A stretch of 53,542 nt of DNA from Blattamonas nauphoetae (Eukaryota > Preaxostyla > Oxymonadida), in NCBI GenBank assembly GCA_033064195.1, contig JARBJD010000428.1, forward strand, positions 1 to 53,542, given 5' to 3'. Below the pieces are notes generated by a model. That model ran no database searches. It worked only from the letters and a program-made list of their open reading frames with translations, and was not told the DNA's origin. Each line of letters begins with the position of its first letter. The first letter of the stretch is position 1. Positions 1-10,174 of the stretch are shown one piece after another. The translations under genes were made by a program, and so were the position numbers.

Positions 1-1475
1 TCTTTCTTCTCATCTCCTCTCTCCTCTCTTTCTTTCTTCTCATCCTCCTCCTCTCCTCTCTTTCTTTCTTCTCATCTCCCTCTCCTCTCTTTCTTTCTTC
101 TCATCTCCTCTCTCTCTTTCTTTCTTCTCATCTCCTTCTCTCCTCCTCTCTTTCTTTCTTCCTCTCCTCTCCTCTCTTTCTTTCTTCTCATCCTCCTCTC
201 TCCTCTCTTTCTTTCTTCCTCTCCTCTCTCTCTTTCTTTCTTCTCATCTCCTCTCTCCTCTCTTTCTTCTTCTCATCTCCTCTCTCCTCTCTTTCTTTCT
301 TCTCATCTCCTCTCTCTCTTTCTTTCTTCTGTCTCCTCTCTCTCTTTCTTTCTTCTCATCTCCTCTCTCCTCTCTTTCTTTCTTCTCATCTCCCTCTCTC
401 CTCTCTCTTTCTTTCTTCCTCATCTCCTCTCTCCTCTTTCTTTCTTCTCATCCTCCTCTCTCTCTTTTCTTTCTTCCTCATCTCCTCTCTCCTCTCTTTC
501 TTTCTTCTCATCTCCTCTCTCCTCTCTTTCTTTCTTCGTCTCTCTCCTCTCTTTCTTTCTTCTCATCTCCTCTCTCCTCTCTTTCTTTCTTCTCATCTCC
601 TCTCTCCTCTCTTTCTTTCTTCTCATCTCCTCTCTCCTCTCTTTCTTTCTTCTCATCTCCTCTCTCCTCTCTTTCTTTCTTCTCGTCTCCTCTCTCCTCT
701 CTTTCTTTCTTCTCATCTCCTCTCTCCTCTCTTTCTTTCTTCTCATCTCCTCTCTCCTCTCTTTCTTTCTTCTCATCTCCTCTCTCCTCTCTTTCTTTCT
801 TCTCATCTCCTCTCTCCTCTCTTTCTTTCTTCTCATCTCCTCTCTCCTCTCTTTCTTTCTTCTCGTCTCCTCTCCTCCTCTTTCTTTCTTCTCGTCTCCT
901 CTCTCCTCTCTTTTCTTTCTTCTCGTCTCCTCTCTCCTCTCTTTCTTTCTTCTCATCTCCTCTCTCCTCTCTTTCTTTCTTCTCGTCTCCTCTCTCCTCT
1001 CTTTCTTTCTTCTCATCTCCTCTCTCCTCTCTTTCTTTCTTCTCGTCTCCTCTCTCCTCTCTTTCTTTCTTCTCATCTCCTCTCTCCTCTCTTTCTTTCT
1101 TCTCGTCTCCTCTCTCCTCTCTTTCTTTCTTCTCATCTCCTCTCTCCTCTCTTTCTTTCTTCTCGTCTCCTCTCTCCTCTCTTTCTTTCTTCTCGTCTCC
1201 TCTCTCCTCTCTTTCTTTCTTCTCGTCTCCTCTCTCCTCTCTTTCTTTCTTCTCGTCTCCTCTCTCCTCTCTTTCTTTCTTCTCATCTCCTCTCTCCTCT
1301 CTTTCTTTCTTCTCATCTCCTCTCTCCTCTCTTTCTTTCTTCTCGTCTCCTCTCTCCTCTCTTTCTTTCTTCTCGTCTCCTCTCTCCTCTCTTTCTTTCT
1401 TCTCATCTCCTCTCTCCTCTCTTTCTTTCTTCTCATCTCCTCTCTCCTCTCTTTCTTTCTTCTCATCTCCTCTCT
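1..1475. repeat. 30-bp pyrimidine-rich minisatellite
   Basis: Tandem array of a 30-bp unit (CTCATCTCCTCTCTCC followed by TCTCTTTCTTTCTT). The + strand is almost purely pyrimidine. From about 540 to 1470 the units keep an exact 30-bp register; from 1 to 540 they are ragged, with small length changes. One position switches between A and G (CTCATC or CTCGTC), and between about 960 and 1140 the two forms alternate regularly, giving a 60-bp higher-order unit. Because the unit is a multiple of three, a stop-free frame runs along the minus strand. The array continues beyond the left edge of the window. Confidence 0.97.
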
Positions 1476-1594
1476 AACTCTCTCTTCATCGTCGACTCGT
1501 TTTCGATTTCCTCTTGTCTCCCTCGTTCCATAATCTGCGTCAGATCGCACACTGTTCTTCAATTGATTTTTGTCCCTTAATCGATTTCACTCTC

Positions 1595-1936
1595 ATGGCA
1601 GACCACACAAATATTCAGAGTACAAAAGAAAAACAAACATGGAAAGACTTTTTTGCTCATCGAATCATCACACTGGTCTTTGCCATTGTTCTTCTTGTGC
1701 TGGGATTAGCTTTCGCAATCTACTGCTTCACTTTTCCAATCCCACTGAACGATGTCCTTATTGCAGATAGATATTCACCCACAAAGAAAGCTATGATTAT
1801 CTTTGAACAACCTGCTTGGGCATGTGCTTCTATATTGCTCGGTGGTTCTGCAATTCTATTCGTCCTATTGTGTGCTACTTTTTACTTATTAACGTTTCAA
1901 ATGCTTCTCATTTCTCTGAGTACAGTCAAGCGGTGA
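1595..1936 (+). CDS. small two-span membrane protein, unknown family
   Basis: A 113-residue frame starting at the ATG at 1595 (MADHTNIQ). It has a polar N-terminus of about 24 residues, a hydrophobic span at about residues 28-48, a loop with a short charged stretch (DRYSPTKK), and a second span at about residues 75-98. The topology suggests a small endomembrane protein with both ends on one side. An upstream in-frame start at 1514 would lengthen the N-terminus but lies next to the minisatellite. The C-terminus is uncertain, because a possible 32-nt intron starting GTTTCA near 1892 would change the last residues. I do not recognise the family. It lies just right of the satellite and 245 bp before importin-alpha. 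Confidence 0.42.
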   Translation: MADHTNIQSTKEKQTWKDFFAHRIITLVFAIVLLVLGLAFAIYCFTFPIPLNDVLIADRYSPTKKAMIIFEQPAWACASILLGGSAILFVLLCATFYLLTFQMLLISLSTVKR

Positions 1937-2181
1937 TGTGACATCAGAATTTTCCGAATTTCATGTGTTTTATCTCATTATTTCACATCGTCCCATCGTC
2001 TTCCCTGACATGGTTCATCATTTGTCTCATTTCATGAATATTCGCTCTTTCTTTCCTCATTGACCGAAGTTTCTCTTTAAAAGCGGCACTTTTCTCCAAG
2101 GAGTGACAATTCGAAGCAAAAGTTTTGGCTGGTCTCATCGATCTCATAACTTCGACTTCAGTGATCTTGTGTTTCTCTTCA

Positions 2182-3976
2182 ATGAAGCAAACTCAAGAAT
2201 TAGCATCTCTTCATCTATCCCATCAGCATGATGCACGAACAAAACAGATGGAAATCGACAACGAAGAAGAAATCAATCCTAGAGACAGATCTGCAATTAT
2301 TCTTCGACAAAAGCAGAGGGGTCAAATAGAATCAAGTCCTACACATCCGACTTCCACGTTGTTTTCAGTGGATGATACATCTACGGTGACATTTCTTCTC
2401 CTTTATCTAAATCAAATCTCATCTTCTTCTTCAGGTAAATATGATTAATGAACAAATGCTCTATTTGAGCAGAGGATTATCTGACCATTCTCTTCAGGCA
2501 CTGCAGTATTTTGTAGATCTCACTCGGAACGGTCTGAATTTTCGACATCAATAAGTTGTGTTTGTTAACTCCAGACCATGCTGAATCACTCCGTTTTTTT
2601 CTAATTAAGTCGAATATACTGGACATCTTACCACATTTTATGCACAATAAAAACAACTCAGACATCCAGGTATTATTTTTCATCCATTGACCACTAGAAC
2701 TCCAATATCTACATAATCTCACGTATAAGATCTCTACTCTCACTATTCTTCTTAATATGACCAAAAATGCATCGAATGACGTGACATCTGCTGTCGCATT
2801 CTCCAGCTGTACTCAGTATTTTTCCGACATGCTCAATTCTGACAATCCTGAAATACTGGAAAATGTTAGCAGCTTCTGTCTTTCATCTCACTCCTTAGGT
2901 GTCATTGGTCATCGGAAATCTGGGGGATTCGACGTGTCATGCCGTCAACCATCTTCTCTCGCTTGGCCTCTCCAAGCCCATTCTCCACATCCTCCACAAC
3001 TCTTCTCCAAATCCACAGCAGCTTTACAGCTTGCTGTGGGCTCTCCGCTGCCTCTGTGGTGGGGGCGATCGCTCTTTGCTCTCCCAACAGCACGAACAGC
3101 CTCACTGTCCTGATCAACCCTCCCCATCAATCGGTGTCTCCGATGAACTCATCCATCTTTCCAGCGAATTTTCGTTCATCGCAAGCTTTCTGCAGCATCG
3201 GTCGCCAGAGATTGTCGATGTGTGCGTGTGCTGTTTGTATCGTCTCGCTCAGAAGAATATACTTGCTCTGTCAGTTTGCTCTTTTTATCTTTGACTGTCG
3301 CAGCATCTTCTCGAAAACAACACAGCTGTGCATCTTCTCAACCTCCTTCCGTCGCTTTCTGGCGAGACCACCTCGTTCCTCATCATCAGACTTCTCGGCT
3401 CGTATCTCTCACTCAGTCAGAAACATGCTCAGGTTTGCCTCGTCACACGTTCTGTCATTCTCGCAGGAACTGATCGACATCAATATTGTTCCAGTCATCG
3501 CACAGCTCCTCGTCACAACGACATCCGATGACACTCGTTTCGGTATTGCATGGATTGCCGCGAATATCGCTCTCGGACCTCCGTCGCAAATCAACCATCT
3601 CTTCCGAACAGGAATTCCAACAAGCTTCATCCTGCGGTCAGCCTATCTGAACGACCGCATCATCCGCGAAGTGAGCTTCCTCTTCGTCGGTCTCGTCGAC
3701 AACGCCCCGGACAAGATGGGTGAACTTGTGAAAGTCGGATTGGTTCAGTGTTTGCTGGATATGGTCATGAGGAAGGACTGTGACCTCGTTCGGAATGCGA
3801 TGGATTGTCTGGTGAAGCTGATTCGAATCCTCCCTGACGAGAGAGGAGGCGTTCTGAGAGAGATTGTGGAAGGCCCTGGGATGCGATCGATTGTACAGTA
3901 TCAAAATCACCCAGACCAGAAACTACAACACTTGGCATCATCAATCATTGCATTTACAGAAGAAGAATTGGGATGA
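2182..3976 (+). CDS. importin-alpha (karyopherin alpha), divergent
   Basis: Cytosolic adaptor that binds nuclear localisation signals and hands cargo to importin-beta. I infer seven exons: 2182-2385, 2435-2531, 2575-2669, 2730-2864, 2899-3273, 3304-3432 and 3467-3976. All are in phase and give 514 aa, the normal family length. The N-terminus has a short basic stretch (LRQKQRGQ) in the place of the importin-beta-binding domain. Armadillo repeats follow, with recognisable core segments: ILLNMTKN (ARM2), VIGNLGDS (ARM3), LLWALRCLC (ARM4), IAWIAANIA (ARM6) and VRNAMDCLVKLI (near the end). The introns are 30-60 nt and two begin GTTTGC. Several Trp and Asn residues of the usual cargo-binding ladder are replaced. 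The exon joins were worked out by eye, so single boundaries may be off. Confidence 0.87.
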
Positions 3977-4323
3977 ACTCCGATGGAGAGTGATCGAAAC
4001 TGTGCGATTGTCTCTCGCTCACTCGATTCTTATTGAGTTGTGAAGAATCAGATTCAACGACAGGAACATACTCTCTCTACGTGAGTGCCATGTGTCAGCC
4101 TATCTCATGTGAGTTGTTTTGTATCGGTTTGGATTGAAGATAGTCTCAGATTTGAGGATCGTCGAAGAGAACACTAGTTAACATGGAAACTGTTGATTTT
4201 ATCAGTCAAATACCACAAAATATTTATACCTTTTGAAGAAATGATCTCCGTTTTGGAACTATCTTTGAACAAAGGAGGATTCTTGAGGTGAAATTGACAA
4301 AATTAAGAAAATGTTGTGGATGG
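3977..4323. other. convergent intergenic region
   Basis: 347 bp between the 3' ends of importin-alpha (+) and the SNARE gene (-). I see no further reading frame, repeat or RNA gene. It should carry the two cleavage and polyadenylation regions, but no clear single signal stands out. Confidence 0.6.
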
Positions 4324-5404
4324 TCAGAAGATGACATTGAAAAGAATGACAAGCAAGACAATGAGGACGATGACTAGAGCTATGATAATGCACCATTTTC
4401 CTTTGTCTACGAGAACATATCGGGAAAATAAAGTGACAAACTTTTCATATTTCTAACTTTATCGACAGTCTTATTGAGGATACCAATTTTATCTTTATTC
4501 TGTTCGACTTCCCCAGATAATCTCTCGATGCGTCTGAAAAAATAGTTGAGAATGAGAAGAACGGGAGGTAAACTCTGTGTCTTCATCGAGATTGTCTGAC
4601 ATGACATTGGCAATCTCGGTGAGACGGGCGACATTCTGGTGAAGATCATCAAATTTTTGATCTTGTTGTCGTTCAATAGTCTGAATAAGTCGTTCAGAGA
4701 TGAAAAAGGAGGAGAGATAGAGGTGTGGTTGATTTTGAGTTGGTTTCGAGATAAGAGAGCATCAAACCTCTTGTTCCATTTGTGCATTAGTTATATGTGA
4801 CTGATTAACATTGATTAATTCCTCGTCAAGTTTGTTTCGCTGAGCTTTCCTCTGATTCTGTATGAGTTCCTGATATGGCGTTGGATTGAAGAAAATTGAG
4901 AGAGAAATTTGTTAAACCTCTTTTTGCTTCTTTTGGAGCAATTCTTTGGTGGCTTTTGAATTGAGGTCCTTCTCTATAGCGTTTGCATTTTTGAGGTAAG
5001 TATCAATCGTGTGCAGTCTCTCCTGAAGTTGTTGTGGGGTCACATTATATCGCATGACGTTTCCCTCTGAAGAAGGAGAAGTATAACCGTTGTAAAGAAA
5101 AGTGAATGTTGAGGAGATAGAAGGACATACCAACTCCTTCACGGAGTTCTTTGAGAATTGTTGTAAAATCATCCAGTTGTTGATGAAGCTGATTCTTCGC
5201 ATACATAATGTCTTCATACGTTCCGTTTTTGAGTGAATTCTTCCATTGGCTGTGATTGTTTCGTATTTCTGACTCATTCACGACTAACTCGCTGAAAAGG
5301 TCAATTCACGTGGACATAACAAGAAAAAAGTGAAAAATAGAAGAGAAGAAAGGGATTCAAAGGTCGTCATACCCGTGCACTTGCGGATACGGATCAACTG
5401 ACAT
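4324..5404 (-). CDS. Qc-type SNARE, syntaxin-6/8-like
   Basis: Tail-anchored membrane-fusion protein of the trans-Golgi and endosomal system. Seven exons are inferred on the minus strand: 5404-5373, 5291-5131, 5066-4918, 4869-4768, 4680-4574, 4533-4442 and 4406-4324, giving 241 aa (human syntaxin-6 has 255). The N-terminus reads MSVDPYPQVHGEL, matching the DPFxxVxxEV start of syntaxin-6 proteins, and the helical Habc-like domain follows to about residue 110. The SNARE motif spans about residues 150-210. KGK and a C-terminal hydrophobic anchor (WCIIIALVIVLIVLLVILF) complete the protein. The start was chosen because of the DPY motif. The first exon is only 32 nt. At the central layer an Asp appears where Gln is expected. 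Syntaxin-8/SYP5 is the main alternative subfamily. Confidence 0.84.
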
Positions 5405-5688
5405 GACAGAAAAAAGTGCGGGGCAGTTCGCAAGAATTGAGGCCGTCGAAATGGGTTCGGAGAGATCAAGTGTGATTTTAACCCTCATATAATTTACTCG
5501 ACAATAAATCATCTCATCGCTGTTTTTCAAATCGAAGAACAAGAAACCCTTTTCTGTCTTTCTGCTCGATTGATTTGATTCAATAGGCTCTCTATTGTTG
5601 TTTCCAATGAAATCTCGATGAAACGTGCAAGGATTTGTTGGGAATGAAGAGATGTAACGAAATTAAGAGTGAATCAATGGACAGATTG

Positions 5689-6487
5689 TCATGGAGTAGT
5701 GTTTGGCAGATTGGCAGATATACGGTTCCATAATGCTTCACGATTCTCTTCTGAGATGTGTCTTCCCTCGAATGAACAAGAGAACGTTGCGATATCTTGA
5801 TCCTTTCCAGATAAAACTAGAGAAAAGTGGAGAAGCGATGTTTTCATACAGACTGAAAGAATATCTTGTTCTGTTGAGGTGATATGAACACCAAGAAGAC
5901 TTCGGTACAATTCGATTTCAAGTCTGAAGTGAATATATTCATGAGATAGAAACAAACCTTTGTTTTTCAGCAGCTTTGATGTGGGCAGGGTCGGTTACCT
6001 GATGAACTTCAACAGGAAAATCTTGAAGCTGAGCGGTGAGAGAATCAGATTCATCTGAAAGCTGAGTGAATTGGAAGATTAAAAACAGAAAAGAGATGAT
6101 AAAAGTCAGAGAGTGAAGAAACCTCTCGTATGGTTAGGTTTTCTCGTTCTATATCTGTTTTGATCCGTTGAAGCTCCTCTTGAAGAGCTTCCATCCTATT
6201 TCGATGGTTTTCCTCATTCATCGACGTTTCTGCTTGAAGCCTGATCTCTGCTGATTGATCCTGCCATTCTATACAACACATTGAAGAAAGAGAAGAGTAT
6301 AGCAAATGTTAAAGAAGATTAAACCAGTTATTATCTTGACAAGTTCTTCAATATGTTCTTGCGAGTCAGTTTTTAGTTTCTCTGACTCCATTGTACATTG
6401 AAACATTTGGCTATCAAGATCAGATCTATCAAATTTGTCTATTAATGTGTTAGCCTCTTTTTGAAATTCTGTAAGTTTTTTGCTCAT
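5689..6487 (-). CDS. Ndc80-complex Spc24/Spc25-like kinetochore protein
   Basis: Five in-phase exons on the minus strand: 6487-6325, 6268-6123, 6061-5958, 5923-5850 and 5816-5689. They give 204 aa (human Spc24 has 197). Residues 1 to about 110 form a coiled coil. A compact globular C-terminus follows with ELYRSLLGVHI, a strand-rich part ending in ATFSCSFEG, and a final helix (EALWNRISANL). A coiled coil followed by a small RWD-like domain is the plan of Spc24 and Spc25, which link the Ndc80 rod to the inner kinetochore. LYRSL and the late Trp favour Spc24; FSCSF would also suit Spc25. The gene model is strong but the family call rests on architecture and short motifs. The start codon lies 45 bp from that of AATF on the other strand. 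Confidence 0.68.
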
Positions 6488-6532
6488 TGTGAGCTGTGAT
6501 TTTGAAGAAAAGGGAAATTGATGGGATGATCA
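6488..6532. promoter_or_regulatory. 45-bp divergent promoter region
   Basis: The only DNA between the start codons of the Spc24-like gene (minus, 6487) and AATF (plus, 6533). Both promoters and both 5' leaders must fit here or overlap the coding sequence. No TATA-like box or other known element is evident. Confidence 0.5.
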
Positions 6533-7682
6533 ATGTCGAATTCCAGTGACGGTGAATTTGTTTGCATATCTTCATTCTATAAGCATATTTGATTCATTTC
6601 CATAGGATTTCGGTGATTATCCCTGGGATGAGGCTGACCCAGGTGATGTTGACTTCGATTCAGATTCACTACACTCTGAGGATCTTGATGACTCTTCTGA
6701 CTCTGACGCAATCACTCAAAAGAAGAAACGAGATAAATCTACTCCATTGACAACTGTATCAGCCACAGAAGAATTGGATAATGCCAGGCGTCTTCGTCAA
6801 CAAAAACTAGAAAGGATTTCGCTTGTTCAGGCAAGAGTTGCTCTTGCCAAAGCACTTGTATTGGTTAATAAACTACCAAAGCCTGGAAGTGCATCGTACC
6901 AGACTCTTCATTCACTTGGAATCCATGAAGAAAAGACAAAATGCTCTAAACAGCTAAAAGACGAATGGAAACGAGCAATGAATCTTTCTCTTGATCTTTC
7001 AGCGAGTCTTTTGGAAACTCAGTCATCTTTTGCTCAATTGTCGGCCCAGGAACCAGTCAACACAATTCAACATCCACCTCAAAGTTCACAACAACAACTG
7101 AATCAAGACATCGCTCAAGCCCTTTCAACAATTGACCGTACACGTAAATGGGTTCTTGCAACAGCAGATGAGTGGAATACCCGAGCAGAATTGGCAAGAT
7201 CTCTCAGTTCACGCCACAGAATGACCTCCTCGTCAGTCCTTCCGTCATTGAATGAAGGAATCTCTTCCCAAGTCACTCACACAATGAATGATAAAGAACG
7301 TATTTTACAGCTCATTCATCGACGTCGAAGCTCAGAACCAGTCATCGGAGAGACAACAATTCCAGACACGAAATTTGATCTATTCATTGTTGATGACACT
7401 GATTTCTACCAACGACTTCTTCAACGACTGAGTAAGGAGACATCTGGAGCCACTTCTTCAGTTCTCTCAACCAAAGAGATTGAAAACGCTGAGGAATCAC
7501 TAAAAGCCACTCTCAAACTCCAACACCGGATCCAACAGTCTGGCATTGACCGAAGAGCGTCGAAAGGGAGAGCCATAAATTATACTGTGCATCCTCGCCT
7601 CGTTGGATTTATGGCGAAAGAAGCAAAGGAATGGCCACATAACACGGAAGCGGTCATGTCGTCTCTCTTCAGTATTCTTTAA
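6533..7682 (+). CDS. AATF/Bfr2-type rRNA-processing factor
   Basis: Nucleolar protein of the small-subunit processome, needed for 18S rRNA maturation (family knowledge: yeast Bfr2, human AATF/Che-1). There are two exons, 6533-6559 and 6606-7682, giving 367 aa. The intron begins GTTTGC and sits after codon 9. The N-terminus is very acidic (DD/DS-rich, residues 10-50), as in the family. The centre has the helical AATF region, including DDTDFYQRLLQRL. The C-terminal TRAUB domain is clear: DRRASKGR, then YTVHPRLVGFM, then a final SSLFSIL. It is shorter than human AATF (560 aa) because the acidic region is short. It converges on the coiled-coil gene, whose end lies 132 bp away. Confidence 0.9.
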
Positions 7683-7814
7683 TTTTGGGAACACTTCACT
7701 TCTATATGATTGAAAGCGAGACTGGTCAGGAATCGGAATGATTTCAGTTGTGATTTCTCCACCACGGCAGGTGATCGGAAAAATGTGACAGACAAATCAA
7801 GAGTCGGAGAAATG

Positions 7815-10174
7815 TTACTTCCTCTTTCCTTTCTTCCCGCTCTTCCCTTTCTTCTTCTTTTTTGTCTTCCCCTCATCGTCTCCCATCCCTCCGTCATCAT
7901 AAAGATCATCAAAATCAATATCCCCGTCCATCCCCAGATCCATGTCCATCCCGCCTCCCATCATCATTGCGGTCATGTCCTCCTCTTTCTCTTCTCCGGC
8001 CTTCTGCACTTCGGGAACACTGTCTTCGACAAGATGGTGCTCCTCTTCAGAAGGCGGATGTTGTTCTGTGAGGATGTCTGTTTGATGAGTATCTGCAACA
8101 ATATCTGTGTCTGCGTGAGGCTCATCTGACGGTTGCTCTGACTCAACGAACTGGGTCTGATCGGGGTTCAGTTCATTTGGTTGTTCTTGTGTCTGCTCTG
8201 GTTCGACATACGCTTCAAATGAAGAGTCTTGTGGGCTGATACTGATCATGTCGGTCATCAGAGATGGCTCCAGAATCTCGGCCATCGAAGGGGGGACGAT
8301 GAGTTCGGCGTTGTCCTGTCGTTGTCGCTCCTCTTCCTCCTCTCGTCGCTTCTGTTCCTCCTCTCGCCGCTTCTGCTCCTCCTCTTGGCGAATGCGTTCT
8401 TCCTCTTCTCGGTGCTTTTGTTCAAGTTCCTCTCGTGTCAATCTCTCTTCCTCCTCTTTTCTGAGTGCTTCTTCTTCCTCCTTCCGCTTTCTCTCCTCTT
8501 CCAGCTGCCTCTCCTCTTCCAACCTTCGCTCCTCCTCTTCTCGGAGGATCCTCTCTTCCTCCTCATGCTGAAGCCGTTCCTCTTCTTCAATCCTCCTCCT
8601 CTCCTCCTCTTCCTTTTGGAGTCGTTCTGCTTCGAGCGCTTGGAGCCTGTCGTGCTCGGCTTGGATCCGCTCTTCTTCTTCCTGTCTCTTCCGTTCTTCC
8701 TGCTCTCGGGCACGCTGTTCTTCATCTTCTCTTCGATGAGCTTCCTCCATCAGCCTTCTCTCTTCCTCGTCTCGCCGAATTCGCTCTTCTTCCTGTTCTT
8801 TTCGCCGAGCCTCTGCTTCCTGTCTTTGTCTTTCCTCCTCCTCTTTCCTCGCTTCGTCCTCCTCAAACGTAATTTCAATCGTCTTTTCCTTTTCTGCCGG
8901 TGCTTCTACTTCAACAACTCGGACTTCAGAGACCGTTGCGGCTGGTGAAAACGCTGCGGTTGGATTTCCGAGTGCGAGGAAGGAGTCGCCAGGAAGGCTT
9001 TCGATTCCTTCGTTGAGGAAAGGATCTGATGTGAATGGATCAGAGTCAAATGCATCAGTGAGGGAGGAAAGGGCAGAGAGTGAAAATTGTCGAGGGTCTG
9101 AGGGGGTGGAGTATGGATCTTGATGTGACGACATGAAAGATGGTTGAGTGAATGACGGTTGAGTCGCAGATGTAACAGTACGTTGAGGAGTTCGACGAGA
9201 AACACTTCTGGTGGGAAGGAGAAACGATTCATCGGAGGTATCGATTCCTGGATGTGTCAGAGATTGTGAAATGTTGTCCTCGGCGTTCTGAGGTGAAATG
9301 AAAGATGGATCGTCGAGGGGGATTGGGGATGATGTATTAAACCCAGATGGAATCGATTCATTGAATTGATCTCCTGAATCTACTGGCTCATCCTGTGCAT
9401 CCGTTTCCGATTTTATTTCGATGACATTTCTGGGTATAAACGAAGAAACTGTACTAATTTCGAGTTGAGCCATATTCTCTCTGATAATTTCACTCTTTTC
9501 ATGGATAATCGTTCGAGTCACGGGTCTGTGTGCAGGTGGAGCAGGGATATTGATTCTCGTCGAATCTAAGTCAACTCCAGAATCCATAAAGAGTTCATCA
9601 ACTTGTTCATAAGACTGCTTCTTTCCACGTCTTGCACTGAACGAGATATAAATGTAATATTATCGTTGGAGGTTAAGAAAAGAGAGAAGGAGAGACGTGA
9701 AATATCCGAGGAGAACTTTCGTGGCTCTGTTCAAATCGTATTGAAGTTCAGTTGCAGTGATAATAGGTTCTTGTAGAGAGCAGTCGCGGATCATTTCGTT
9801 GAGATAAACAGTTGCCCGTTTCACACGTGAACTTTGTGTTTGTGGAGCTTTCTACATGGTAGGTAGAGATATGTGTAGAAAATATACATCAATAATCAAG
9901 ACAGATCAGAATATACGATTAATTGTTTTGCTTTTGCGCCAGTCTCAAACACATTGAGTGTGATATACGCAAAACCTTCCGAGGTTTCCTTTGAGACATC
10001 ATTCAGGCGATCTCGAACATGATGAAAGATCTGTGGAGGAACATCCTTCTTCCTGAACAAGTCCATGAAGGTTATCGAGAGAATAACTCGATGTCGGTAG
10101 GTTGGGTCAACTAATAAAACTAAAGGGCCATTTCGATCAAGCGGTTCTGCTTTCAAAATGGACGCCCGACACAA
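7815..10174 (-). CDS. coiled-coil protein with unrecognised N-terminal domain
   Basis: Three inferred exons on the minus strand: 10174-9917, 9851-9697 and 9636-7815, giving 744 aa. Residues 1 to about 155 look like a compact folded domain with strands and helices (for example GPLVLLVDP, FAYITLNVFETG and ATVYLNEMI), which I cannot assign. A low-complexity Ser/Thr/Pro linker follows, then a charged single-helix or coiled-coil stretch of EER/REEEE repeats (about residues 380-590). The tail is acidic with Met/Gly/Asp runs and ends in a lysine-rich KKKKGKSGKKGKRK. The start at 10174 overlaps the dynein start on the other strand by 17 bp; a Met codon at 10076 is the alternative start. Being divergent with an outer-arm dynein hints at, but does not show, a flagellar role. 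Confidence 0.72.

Noticed and set aside
1-1475. CRISPR-like array
   Set aside because: Units are contiguous with no unique spacers; the same holds for the right-hand array. The genome is eukaryotic.
420-1562. A 380-codon minus-strand frame rich in Arg, Glu and Lys
   Set aside because: It is a by-product of the 30-bp repeat, whose length is a multiple of three, and has no non-repetitive domain.
1595-1936. Assignment of the small membrane protein to TMEM230
   Set aside because: Only the two-span topology is similar; the conserved motifs of that family after the second span are missing.
5357-5542. A 61-codon minus-strand frame upstream of the SNARE start
   Set aside because: Its last part is the true first exon of the SNARE; the rest has no family likeness, and the DPY motif argues for the ATG at 5404.
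8229-8948. A 239-codon Leu/Phe/Ser-rich plus-strand frame
   Set aside because: It is the antisense of the Glu/Arg-rich coiled coil on the minus strand, which has the better model with splice sites.
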